A stretch of 64,000 bases of DNA from Deltaproteobacteria bacterium UBA5205 (GTDB lineage Bacteria > Desulfobacterota > Syntrophorhabdia > Syntrophorhabdales > Syntrophorhabdaceae), in NCBI GenBank assembly GCA_002412715.1, contig DHVP01000006.1:1-64000 (forward strand), read 5' to 3'. The notes under the pieces were generated by a model. The model worked only from the letters and a program-made list of their open reading frames with translations, did not search any database and was not told the DNA's origin. Shown piece by piece: positions 25,383-32,871 of the stretch (positions are counted from its first letter, which is position 1; the number at the start of each line of letters is the position of its first letter). Both the position numbers and the translations under genes were made by a program.

Positions 25383-25412
25383 AACAGGCTTCGATCTCGA
25401 AGCCTGTTTTTT
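25383..25412 (+). terminator. Intrinsic terminator after rplC
   Basis: AACAGGCTTCGA (25383-25394) pairs with TCGAAGCCTGTT (25397-25408), followed by TTTT. It lies 28 bases after the rplC stop, which makes rplC a monocistronic unit. Confidence 0.88.
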
Positions 25413-25429
25413 ATGCTACTGCCGGTACC

Positions 25430-25516
25430 GGTTTATAGGTTACAGGTTATAGGTTCCAGGAAAGACCTATCAAATGATGGTTGTTTCTCGTGACCTATTG
25501 CCTGTTGCCCATCACT
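25430..25516. repeat. Dispersed hairpin repeat, copy B
   Basis: Left part GGTTTATAGGTTACAGG with a further GGTTATAGG unit (25430-25457). Right part near 25491-25516 has GACCTATTGCCTGTTGCCC and ATCAC. It lies between the rplC terminator and the queD promoter. Confidence 0.6.
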
Positions 25517-25558
25517 GCTCCTCTTGACTTTCCCCCCCTCCAGACGATAGATTATGGC

Positions 25559-25927
25559 ATGTTCACACTTTGCGTGAAGGATTCTTTTGCGGCCGCGCAC
25601 CGCCTTGTGGGATATAAGGGCAAATGCGAGGAACTGCACGGGCATAATTTTACCGTGGAGGTCTTCATCTCGGGAGACAGTCTGGCTGACGACGGAATGC
25701 TCGTTGACTTTCAGACGATCAAGGGCCATTTGCAGAACGTTCTTGATGTCCTCGACCACAAGTATATCAACGACATACCATTCTTCAGCGAACGGGCCAG
25801 CTCGGCCGAATACATCGCCATGTATATTTTCACCGAAATGGAAAAAAGCATGGGCCAGGACCCTGTATCGGTCCGGGAAGTCCGGGTCTGGGAATCGGAA
25901 AGGGCCTACGCATCCTATGAACGATAG
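25559..25927 (+). CDS. queD: 6-carboxy-5,6,7,8-tetrahydropterin synthase
   Basis: 122 residues. Zn-binding histidines are His14 (AAAHRL), His27 and His29 (LHGH), the catalytic Cys23 is in GKCEELHGH, and DHKYIND supplies the Asp/His partner pair. QueD converts dihydroneopterin triphosphate to 6-carboxytetrahydropterin in 7-deazaguanine (preQ0/queuosine) synthesis. The next gene, FolE2, makes its substrate. ATG at 25559 was chosen because MFTLCVKDSFAAAHRL is the usual N-terminus; there is no Shine-Dalgarno. A TTGACT promoter at 25524 with TAGATT at 25548 ends 5 bases before it. Confidence 0.93.
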   Translation: MFTLCVKDSFAAAHRLVGYKGKCEELHGHNFTVEVFISGDSLADDGMLVDFQTIKGHLQNVLDVLDHKYINDIPFFSERASSAEYIAMYIFTEMEKSMGQDPVSVREVRVWESERAYASYER

Positions 25928-26726
25928 ACGAAAAATGGCCGACGTCCAGAATATGCACGACAGCCGCGAGATTGAGATAGACAAGGTCGGGGTCAAGAAC
26001 GTCAAGTACCCCATCATCGTCCTTGACAGGGCCAATGGTCATCAGAATACCGTCGCCACCATTGACATGTACGTGAACCTGCCCCACCACTACAAGGGAA
26101 CCCATATGAGCAGGTTCGTCGAGATCCTCCATGAATACAAAAACATGATCAACATGAAGAATTTCCCCGATATCCTGAAAGAAATGAAAGTAAGGCTTGA
26201 CGCGGAAGCCGCGCACATGGCCGTTTCTTTCCCCTATTTCATCAAAAAAGAGGCGCCGGTCTCGAAAACCCCGAGTTACATGGAATATCAATGCGGATTC
26301 AAGGGTTCCATGGGAGCCCACAACACCATGACGGAATTCGCCGTCTTCGCGTCCGTGCCCATCAATACGCTTTGTCCCTGCTCCAGGGAGATCAGCGAAA
26401 GGGGCGCACACAATCAGAGAGGAATTACCAGGGTAGAGGTAAACACAAAAAAATTCTTCTGGATCGAGGATCTCATCAGCATCGTCGAACAAAGCGCGAG
26501 CAGCGACATCTACTCTATTCTCAAGCGGGAAGATGAAAAATTCATAACGGAGCACGCCTTTGACAATCCGAAGTTTGTCGAGGATGTCGTAAGGGACATA
26601 GCTGAAAGGTTATCAGAGGATACGAACGTCCGTTGGTTCGCGATCGAGGCTGAAAACTTTGAGAGCATACACAACCATAGCGCGTATGCGTATCTTGAAA
26701 GAGACAACAAGGGAGGAAATATATGA
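25917..26726 (+). CDS. folE2: GTP cyclohydrolase FolE2 (type IB)
   Basis: 269 residues. The family signature CPCSREISERGAHNQRG supplies the metal ligand Cys and the catalytic Glu/His region of the Zn-independent type IB enzyme. It makes 7,8-dihydroneopterin triphosphate from GTP, feeding QueD next door and possibly folate. ATG at 25917 overlaps the queD stop; ATG at 25935 (MADVQNMH) is an alternative. Its own stop overlaps the next ATG (ATGA), so translation is coupled. Type IB enzymes work under zinc limitation or with other metals. Confidence 0.94.
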   Translation: MNDRRKMADVQNMHDSREIEIDKVGVKNVKYPIIVLDRANGHQNTVATIDMYVNLPHHYKGTHMSRFVEILHEYKNMINMKNFPDILKEMKVRLDAEAAHMAVSFPYFIKKEAPVSKTPSYMEYQCGFKGSMGAHNTMTEFAVFASVPINTLCPCSREISERGAHNQRGITRVEVNTKKFFWIEDLISIVEQSASSDIYSILKREDEKFITEHAFDNPKFVEDVVRDIAERLSEDTNVRWFAIEAENFESIHNHSAYAYLERDNKGGNI

Positions 26727-27187
26727 GAAAGATAATTGTCCTGTTTTTTGCGCTTTCCCTGATCTGTGCGGGATGTGCCGCTTTTCAGAAGAAGGATGAA
26801 CCTGCGCCGCCTGCCAAAGGCCAGGCCTTCAACCAGACCTTTCACGGGTTTCCCGATGTTCCGGTCCCTACAGAAGTCCAGATCGTCAACGAGCGCAGCT
26901 TCGTTTATGAGACACCTACCGTCAAGGCAGGGGTCATCGTTTTCACCGGCAACGTAGATCCCGCGTCCCTCGAAAATTATTTCAAGGTCAACATGTCCAA
27001 GAACGGCTGGAGATATATCAACAGTTTCAGGTACAAGGATACCGTCCTCAATTACATGAAGGATGACAGAACATGCAACATCAAGATATCCCGCGGCGCA
27101 TTTCAAACCGAACTGGAAGTCTGGGTAGGTCCCGCCGACAAGGGATCCATCCAGAGACCCGGCCCCGCGGCAAATGGACCGAAATAA
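26723..27187 (+). CDS. Lipoprotein of unknown function
   Basis: 154 residues. A lipoprotein signal peptide ends in LICAGC (lipobox, Cys19). The mature protein has a Pro/Lys linker, then VPVPTEVQIVNERSFVYETPTVKAGVIVFTG, YFKVNMSKNGWRY and DRTCNIKIS, which looks like a single alpha/beta domain found in many deltaproteobacterial lipoproteins. It is probably anchored to the outer membrane. It overlaps folE2 by 4 bases and the next gene by 14. Nothing links it to pterin metabolism apart from position. Confidence 0.75.
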   Translation: MRKIIVLFFALSLICAGCAAFQKKDEPAPPAKGQAFNQTFHGFPDVPVPTEVQIVNERSFVYETPTVKAGVIVFTGNVDPASLENYFKVNMSKNGWRYINSFRYKDTVLNYMKDDRTCNIKISRGAFQTELEVWVGPADKGSIQRPGPAANGPK

Positions 27188-27428
27188 GCAGATAAACGTC
27201 CATACTATCGAGAGCATCTTTGAAATGGACATGATCAAGGATGCTCTCGATAAGGATGCCATACCGTACACCATCAAGGAACACCGGGATACCGCCTATG
27301 ACGGCCTCTTTATCCTCCAGAAAGGGTACGCGTCTCTCTATGTCGAAGAGCGTGACAAGGAACGTGTTCTGGCCCTCGTAAAGCGCATAAAGAGCCTCCC
27401 ATATGTGGCATATTCAAAGGACGAATGA
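27174..27428 (+). CDS. Small DUF2007-like (GlnB-like fold) protein
   Basis: 84 residues, cytoplasmic. The pattern 'IESIFEMDMIKDALDKDAIPYTIKEH' at 12-37 in short pieces (FEMDMIKDALD, IPYTIKEHRD), followed by LQKGYASLYVEERDKERVLALV, matches the DUF2007 family of putative signal-transducing proteins with a ferredoxin-like fold. It overlaps the lipoprotein gene and yqeC on either side and so belongs to the same transcript. Function unknown. Confidence 0.6.
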   Translation: MDRNKQINVHTIESIFEMDMIKDALDKDAIPYTIKEHRDTAYDGLFILQKGYASLYVEERDKERVLALVKRIKSLPYVAYSKDE

Positions 27429-28134
27429 TCCCTGCCGTCTCATCGAGGGTGTGAAGTTTGCCTCTTTCGTGGGAGGCGGCGGAAAAACAAGCCTCAGTGA
27501 AGCTCTTGCGAGCGCCTGCCTGGCACGGCAACGCTCTGTCGCCATCACGACGACGACAAAGATAATGGCCGCCAGACCCCTTACGCTCTTCGACGATCGG
27601 GCAAACGCCACACCCGGGAGTTCCTTCACGCACGTCGGAAAAACGATCGAGGGCGGCAAACTTACAGGGCTCTCTATTGAAGAGGTTGAAGCCCTCGGCA
27701 ATGATTTCGACGTAGTTCTCGTAGAAGCCGACGGAGCAAAAGGCCGCCCCCTCAAGTACCCGGCAGACCATGAACCGATCATACCTCCTTTCTCCGAAAA
27801 GGTCTTCATCATCGCGGGACTCGATGCACTGTTCCAGCCCTTCCGGGATGTGGTATTCCGTCATGAACTGTTCTGCCGCCGAACGGGTGCCGAGCCGCCC
27901 CGACTGGTATACCCCGACGTCTTCGTGCGTCTATTCTCCGACGACGCTCTCCTCAAAGGCACCGCCGGCCTTAGGCGCACCATAGTCCTCAACAAGTACG
28001 ACTCCTGCCGCCACCGCCACCTGGCTGCCGTCCTCATGGAAAAGATCATGGAGAGCACCGGCATCATGGAGGGCCTCATCGCGGGGGTCAGGCATGGGGT
28101 CTTTTATGAAATGAGAACAGGTTATGGGTCATAG
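27403..28134 (+). CDS. yqeC: YqeC-like selenium-dependent hydroxylase accessory protein
   Basis: 243 residues. An N-terminal P-loop (SFVGGGGKTSL), the TTTTKI strand and the VLVEADGAKGRPLKYPADHEP block are diagnostic of YqeC. YqeC occurs with selenium-dependent molybdenum hydroxylases such as xanthine or nicotinate dehydrogenases and is thought to help mature their cofactor. No such hydroxylase is in this window. The start overlaps the previous gene by 26 bases. The last six residues (RTGYGS) and stop are encoded by a dispersed repeat. Confidence 0.85.
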   Translation: MWHIQRTNDPCRLIEGVKFASFVGGGGKTSLSEALASACLARQRSVAITTTTKIMAARPLTLFDDRANATPGSSFTHVGKTIEGGKLTGLSIEEVEALGNDFDVVLVEADGAKGRPLKYPADHEPIIPPFSEKVFIIAGLDALFQPFRDVVFRHELFCRRTGAEPPRLVYPDVFVRLFSDDALLKGTAGLRRTIVLNKYDSCRHRHLAAVLMEKIMESTGIMEGLIAGVRHGVFYEMRTGYGS

Positions 28135-28215
28135 GTAATGGGTTCCGGGAAAAATCTAGAACCATGCGCGTGGACCATTCCTTCCTATTACCCATAACCT
28201 ATTACCCATAACCCC
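28119..28215. repeat. Dispersed hairpin repeat, copy C
   Basis: Left arm GGTTATGGGTCATAGG followed by TAATGGGTTCCGGG (28119-28149). Right arm CCTATTACCCATAACC (28184-28199) followed by a second TATTACCCATAACCCC. The right arm complements the canonical left arm and the copy supplies the yqeC stop codon (28132-28134). Confidence 0.75.
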
Positions 28216-28263
28216 CTTTATTTTCTTGCTTTTTGTTCAATATAATCATATATTTATCCCCAT

Positions 28264-28482
28264 ATGGAGAAACCTGTCATAGTGTCTGTGACGCTGGCGG
28301 ATATTTATCTCGAACAGGGATACATCGAGAAGTCCATCGAAATCTATGTCGAGCTGGTAAAGAGGGAACCCCGTAATGAGGTCTACAAGAAACGTCTTGC
28401 CGGCCTGAAGAAGGAAAACAAGGCCGCTGGCGGTAAGAAATCCGGAATCCTGGGCAAAGTACTGAAAACGAAATTATGGTAA
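28264..28482 (+). CDS. Short TPR-like helical protein
   Basis: 72 residues. Residues 8-45 read as one tetratricopeptide helix pair (LADIYLEQGYIEKSIEIYVELVKREPRN), followed by a Lys/Gly-rich tail (KKENKAAGGKKSG). The -10 box TATAAT at 28241-28246 lies 17 bases before the ATG and no Shine-Dalgarno is present, so translation may be from a near-leaderless mRNA. The end overlaps the pepQ start by 7 bases. It is the first gene of the efp-tmk-holB-ricT-metG run. Confidence 0.65.
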   Translation: MEKPVIVSVTLADIYLEQGYIEKSIEIYVELVKREPRNEVYKKRLAGLKKENKAAGGKKSGILGKVLKTKLW

Positions 28483-29552
28483 CGACACGCCGATTACGGA
28501 TAGAAAGGGTGCAGAGCCTCCTCGTGGAGTCCGGCCTCGACGGCTGCGCGCTCAAGGGCATGGACAACATCTTCTACCTTACCGGCTTCAGAGGTTCCGA
28601 GGGGACCCTCTTTGTAACACGGGGCGATGTCGTCCTCATCGTCGATTTTCGCTACGTCACCCATGCGAAAGAGGTGACGCGCGACATCGTTATAGAGGAG
28701 ATGAAACCGAGACGGGATTCCCTTTATGAACTGTGCACGAGGTACAAGGTCTCAATACTCGGTTTCGACGGCGCACATGTCCCCTACAACGTCTTCAAGA
28801 CCTGGGCCGAAAACCTTCCCGGTATCAGCCTCGTTCCCATGAACAATGCGATGGAAGAGATTCGGAAGATCAAGGAACCGGAAGAGATCTCCGCCATCAT
28901 GGATGCAATCGCGGCGGCAACGGACGCCTTTACCGACATCCTCGATCTCGTAAGGCCAGGGAAAACAGAAAAGGAAATAGCCGACGAACTGGACTACGCC
29001 ATGTGTAAGCGGGGCGCCACGGGGCCTTCATTTGACACCATTGTCGCCTCCGGTCCCCGGGGGGCCCTCCCCCACGCGGAACCTTCTTCAAAGAAGCTCG
29101 AAAAAGGTGAAACCGTGATAATCGATTACGGCGCCGCAGTGGCCGGTTATTGCAGCGACGAGACCGTCACCGTCTGTCTCGGGGAGATCCCCGAAACGCT
29201 TGCCGAAATATACACCATTGTCAACGACGCCCGTAAACTGGGCATCGAAAAGACGAGAGCGGGCATCACCGTCAAACAGCTCGATAGCATTGTCAGGGGA
29301 TATATCGAGGAGCACGGCTACGGTGAGTATTTTCGTCACGGCGTCGGCCACGGGGTGGGGATTGCCGTTCACGAGGCCCCGGGGGTTAACAGCGTGGCAA
29401 CGGGAATACTGGAAGAGAACATGGTCATCACCATTGAACCCGGTATCTACCTGCCGAATATCGGTGGCGTCAGGCTTGAAGATATGGTACTAATAACAGA
29501 AGACAGACCGCGGGTTCTTACTCACATCAGAAAAGACATGATGAAGATGTAG
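28476..29552 (+). CDS. pepQ: Xaa-Pro aminopeptidase (M24B family)
   Basis: 358 residues. The N-terminal creatinase-like domain (LALK-type start, IFYLTGFRGSEG) is followed by the pita-bread catalytic domain. Five metal ligands are visible: Asp in IIDYGAAVAGY and CSDETV, His in GHGVGIAVHEAPG, Glu in TIEPGIYLP and Glu in VRLEDMV. It removes N-terminal residues preceding proline or cleaves X-Pro dipeptides. In many bacteria this gene directly precedes efp, as here (50 bases). Cytoplasmic. Start overlaps the TPR-like gene. Confidence 0.92.
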   Translation: MVTTRRLRIERVQSLLVESGLDGCALKGMDNIFYLTGFRGSEGTLFVTRGDVVLIVDFRYVTHAKEVTRDIVIEEMKPRRDSLYELCTRYKVSILGFDGAHVPYNVFKTWAENLPGISLVPMNNAMEEIRKIKEPEEISAIMDAIAAATDAFTDILDLVRPGKTEKEIADELDYAMCKRGATGPSFDTIVASGPRGALPHAEPSSKKLEKGETVIIDYGAAVAGYCSDETVTVCLGEIPETLAEIYTIVNDARKLGIEKTRAGITVKQLDSIVRGYIEEHGYGEYFRHGVGHGVGIAVHEAPGVNSVATGILEENMVITIEPGIYLPNIGGVRLEDMVLITEDRPRVLTHIRKDMMKM

Positions 29553-29602
29553 ATCACTTTACAGGCCCGGGCGGAAGTTTTTGTCAACCCAGGAGGAAAC
29601 AA

Positions 29603-30169
29603 ATGATCGTCGATACAACAGAATTCAGGAAAGGTCTCAGAATTCTTCAGGATAACGAGCCATTCACGATTGTGGAGTTTCAGCACGTAAAGCCCGGCAA
29701 GGGCGGAGCGTTCGTGAGGACGCGCATGAAAAGTCTCATAACCGGCAACGTCCTCGACAAGACCTTTCGGTCCGGAGACAAGGCCGAGGTCCCCGACGTC
29801 GAAGAAAAACAGATGCAGTTCCTTTATAAGGAAGGCACCAACTACCATTTCATGGATGAAGCAACGTACGATCAGATCTACATTGAAGAGACCAGTCTGG
29901 GCGACACGAAGAACTACCTCAAGGAAAGCATGGTCATAACCGTCCTCTTCTACAAAGGCAGGACGATCGGCGTCGATATCCAGAACTTTGTCAATCTCAC
30001 GATCACCCAGACGGAACCCGGCATCAAGGGCGATACGGCCCAGAATGCCACAAAACCGGCCGTCCTCGAAACAGGGTACACCGTGCAAGTCCCTCTTTTT
30101 GTCGAGGAGGGCGATACTGTCAGGGTCGACACGAGAACGGGCCAATACATCGAGCGTGTACAAAAATAG
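29603..30169 (+). CDS. efp: Translation elongation factor P
   Basis: 188 residues, full length. The N-terminal KOW-like domain contains the modification loop VKPGKGGAFV with Lys33 at the tip. The two OB-fold domains follow, with the C-terminal signature NVTI-type DTVRVDTRTGQYIERV. EF-P rescues ribosomes stalled at polyproline. That is relevant here, because the window contains exported peptides rich in PP motifs (53598-53988). ATG at 29603 follows AGGAGGAAACA closely. Confidence 0.97.
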   Translation: MIVDTTEFRKGLRILQDNEPFTIVEFQHVKPGKGGAFVRTRMKSLITGNVLDKTFRSGDKAEVPDVEEKQMQFLYKEGTNYHFMDEATYDQIYIEETSLGDTKNYLKESMVITVLFYKGRTIGVDIQNFVNLTITQTEPGIKGDTAQNATKPAVLETGYTVQVPLFVEEGDTVRVDTRTGQYIERVQK

Positions 30170-30176
30170 GAGCCTT

Positions 30177-30797
30177 ATGCTAATCACCTTTGAAGGCATC
30201 GAGGGGAGCGGCAAGACAACACAGATCGAACTCCTGAGCGATTATCTCACCGGCAACGGTTATTCCGTGGTGCAAACACGTGAGCCAGGCGGTACCGGGT
30301 TCGGCGAAGCCCTGCGGGAAGTCCTTCTGAAAAAGGGCATGGAAGTCAAGGCGTTGTCGGAGCTTCTCGTTTTCATGGCAATGCGGGCACAGCACGTGGA
30401 CGAGGTCATCCTCCCGGCACTCCAGGACGGCAAGGTTGTCCTCTGTGACAGGTTCGTCGATGCTACGTACGCGTACCAGGGCTACGGCAGGAAAATCGAC
30501 CTCGGTGTCATTGAAACACTGAACCGACTCGTTACCAAGGGCATCCGGCCAAATCTGACGATACTCCTGAACGTGACCGCCGAAAGAGGGCTTAAACGCA
30601 AGGCTGCGTCATCCCCCATGGACAGGATAGAACAGGAAGAGCTATCCTTTCATCAAAGGGTGAAGAAGGCCTACGAAAAACTTGCCCGGGAAGATGCCAA
30701 GAGATTCTTCATGATCGACGGTTCCCTCAAGGTTGAAGCAATACATGAAATCGTCAGGGTAAAGGTAAGCAACGTCCTGAAGAGCTATGGCGTTTGA
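30177..30797 (+). CDS. tmk: Thymidylate kinase
   Basis: 206 residues. P-loop FEGIEGSGKTTQ (about 5-16), the DR-x motif CDRFVDATYAYQG and the TREPGGT motif that positions dTMP are all present. It phosphorylates dTMP to dTDP. ATG at 30177 lies 8 bases after the efp stop with AGGAGCC partly overlapping that stop. Its 3' end overlaps holB by 11 bases, the common tmk-holB arrangement. Confidence 0.96.
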   Translation: MLITFEGIEGSGKTTQIELLSDYLTGNGYSVVQTREPGGTGFGEALREVLLKKGMEVKALSELLVFMAMRAQHVDEVILPALQDGKVVLCDRFVDATYAYQGYGRKIDLGVIETLNRLVTKGIRPNLTILLNVTAERGLKRKAASSPMDRIEQEELSFHQRVKKAYEKLAREDAKRFFMIDGSLKVEAIHEIVRVKVSNVLKSYGV

Positions 30798-31746
30798 GGA
30801 CATCATCGGCCACGAGAGGCAGAAGCGTTTCCTGAAATCCCTCATGGAGCGCGGTAACATCCCCCACGCCTTTCTGTTCTGCGGCCAGGAAGGCATCGGC
30901 AAGAAAAGAACGGCCCTGGAATTCACCCGGAACCTTTTCTGTCAAACCGGGACCGGTTGCGGCCAATGTCGCCCCTGCACGAAACTGGATCGGGGAAGCC
31001 ATCCCGATCTGGTCCTCATTCAAAACGAAGGGTCAATCGGCATTGACGACTCCCGAATGATTGCGAAGGAGGTATCCGAACACCCCTTCGAGCAGGATAA
31101 GCGGGTGATCATAATCGACAACGCCGAAGCGATGACCACCGAAGCGGCAAACGCCCTCTTGAAAACGCTCGAAGAACCTCCGCCGCACAACCATTTCTTC
31201 GTCATCACATCCTCCGAGCGCGAAATCCCTCTGACAATACGGTCACGCTGCACCCGCGTCGCCTTTTCCCCGCTCTCAAGCGAACAGCTCGAAGAATACT
31301 TTTCCCACAGGGCCGACATCGATCCCGCCCGGGCGCAGCTTCTCTCATCCATCTCCTTCGGAAGCATCGGAAGCGGTCTTTTCTGGCTGGACGAGGACAA
31401 TTTCTCACTGAGAATTAAGCTCGCACAGGCCCTCTCAAGAAAAACGCAGGGTTTTGTCCTCGCCTCGTCGCTTGCAGAGAAGGCGTCCGCGACGGACAGG
31501 AGTGCTTCCATGTACCTGACTTTTCTTTTGTCCTTCTTCAGAGACCTCTTCGTGAAGATGGTTGCCGGCGAGGCTTCGTTCATCACCAACACCGACCTCG
31601 AGGATATTCTCAATGACACGCACGGCGATCTCGCCTGGGTAGAAAACTCGTTAAAAAGAATACAGGAAACCGTCCGCGTAATGAGGTATAATGTTAACCG
31701 TTGGCTGATATTTGAAAATCTTCTTATCCATGTTACGAGGGAATAG
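30787..31746 (+). CDS. holB: DNA polymerase III delta' subunit
   Basis: 319 residues. The AAA+ clamp-loader fold has a P-loop GQEGIGKKRTA, a zinc module with four Cys (TGCGQCRPC region and an earlier FC), IIIDNAEAMT (Walker B with D-N-A-E), the sensor segment ALLKTLEEPP and the SRC motif (RSRCTRV). Delta' lets the clamp loader open the beta sliding clamp. It lies between tmk and ricT, a layout also known from Firmicutes. Confidence 0.93.
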   Translation: MAFEDIIGHERQKRFLKSLMERGNIPHAFLFCGQEGIGKKRTALEFTRNLFCQTGTGCGQCRPCTKLDRGSHPDLVLIQNEGSIGIDDSRMIAKEVSEHPFEQDKRVIIIDNAEAMTTEAANALLKTLEEPPPHNHFFVITSSEREIPLTIRSRCTRVAFSPLSSEQLEEYFSHRADIDPARAQLLSSISFGSIGSGLFWLDEDNFSLRIKLAQALSRKTQGFVLASSLAEKASATDRSASMYLTFLLSFFRDLFVKMVAGEASFITNTDLEDILNDTHGDLAWVENSLKRIQETVRVMRYNVNRWLIFENLLIHVTRE

Positions 31747-31749
31747 GCT

Positions 31750-32745
31750 ATGAAAAGTTGTTACGTAAATATCGACAGGCTGACTGGCGTCGTTGAGCTG
31801 GAAGCCGCCGATGATATAAAAATAGGCGACTGTGTCATCAGTGAGCTTGACAAGGGGACCTGCCTCGGTACGGTGGTATCCGAGCCGGCGGACACGGCCA
31901 GAGAAGACCTGGGGAAGATCGCCAGAAAGGCCACCGAACAGGAGATTCTGGACCATTATCTCCTGAAGGAAAAAGAGAAGTACGCCTTCGATTTCTGCAA
32001 GACGAAGATCGACGAAATGGCCCTTCCCATGAAGCTCCTTTCCACCGAATATCTCTTCGGCGGCACGAAGCTCCTCTTCTATTTCATCTCCGAGAACAGG
32101 GTCGATTTCCGGGAACTGGTCAAGGAACTGGCCAAGGAATTCAAGATCAGGATCGAATTGAGGCAGGTCGGTGTCCGCGACGAGGCAAAGATCGTGGGAG
32201 GCCTCGGCAACTGCGGCAATACGGTATGCTGCCGACGGTTCCTCAATAATTTCTCCATCGTCTCCATCAAAATGGTGAAGGAACAGGGCCTTGCGCTCAA
32301 CCCCTCAAAGATATCGGGTATCTGCGGAAGACTCATGTGCTGCCTGGCCTATGAATACGAGACGTATCTCATGCTGAAAAAAAATTTCCCGAGGATTGGG
32401 AAACGGGTTCAAACGCCCCAGGGCGAAGGCAAGGTGGTGAAGCACAATGCGCTCAATGCAACCGTTTCCGTTCAGCTCGATGAGGGCAAAGAGATAACGC
32501 TCCCCCTCAAGGACGTGTCGGCGCTGGAACAGCCGAAGGGCATCCCGCTGGCAAATCCCGGCGATAAGGGCAAACCGAAAAATGACAACGACAGGGGACA
32601 GCCCGGGGAAAAGCAACCAAATCACGACCAGAACAGACCGAAGAACGATAGTCCCCGGGCGCCAGGAAAGGAAAGACAACATACCTCCCGTGACCACAAC
32701 AGACCAAGAAATAACAACGGCCAGAAAAAAGGCAACAACCAGTGA
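31750..32745 (+). CDS. ricT: PSP1-domain protein (RicT/YaaT family)
   Basis: 331 residues. The PSP1 domain spans about 1-190, with YLFGGTKLLFYF, RVDFRELVKELA and the cysteine-rich patch GGLGNCGNTVCCRRFL and ISGICGRLMCCLAYE; these Cys can bind an iron-sulfur cluster in the RicAFT complex. After about 270 a low-complexity tail rich in Asn, Pro, Lys and Arg (GDKGKPKNDNDRGQPGEK) extends the protein, likely disordered. In Bacillus the family works with RNase Y in RNA processing; a general role in mRNA maturation is inferred here. Confidence 0.88.
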   Translation: MKSCYVNIDRLTGVVELEAADDIKIGDCVISELDKGTCLGTVVSEPADTAREDLGKIARKATEQEILDHYLLKEKEKYAFDFCKTKIDEMALPMKLLSTEYLFGGTKLLFYFISENRVDFRELVKELAKEFKIRIELRQVGVRDEAKIVGGLGNCGNTVCCRRFLNNFSIVSIKMVKEQGLALNPSKISGICGRLMCCLAYEYETYLMLKKNFPRIGKRVQTPQGEGKVVKHNALNATVSVQLDEGKEITLPLKDVSALEQPKGIPLANPGDKGKPKNDNDRGQPGEKQPNHDQNRPKNDSPRAPGKERQHTSRDHNRPRNNNGQKKGNNQ

Positions 32746-32871
32746 CACGGTCCGGTGATCGAATGAGCGAAATATCGCGGTCGTTGGTTCTTGATATTGG
32801 CAATTTGTTATTGTAAGTTTAATTGGTTATCACAATCCGGTCATTGATTATTCGCTTTTGGAGACTCTATC

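Noticed and set aside
25587..25916. In-frame upstream extension of folE2 through the queD gene
   Set aside because: The extension overlaps queD in another frame; FolE2 homology begins only at about 25935.
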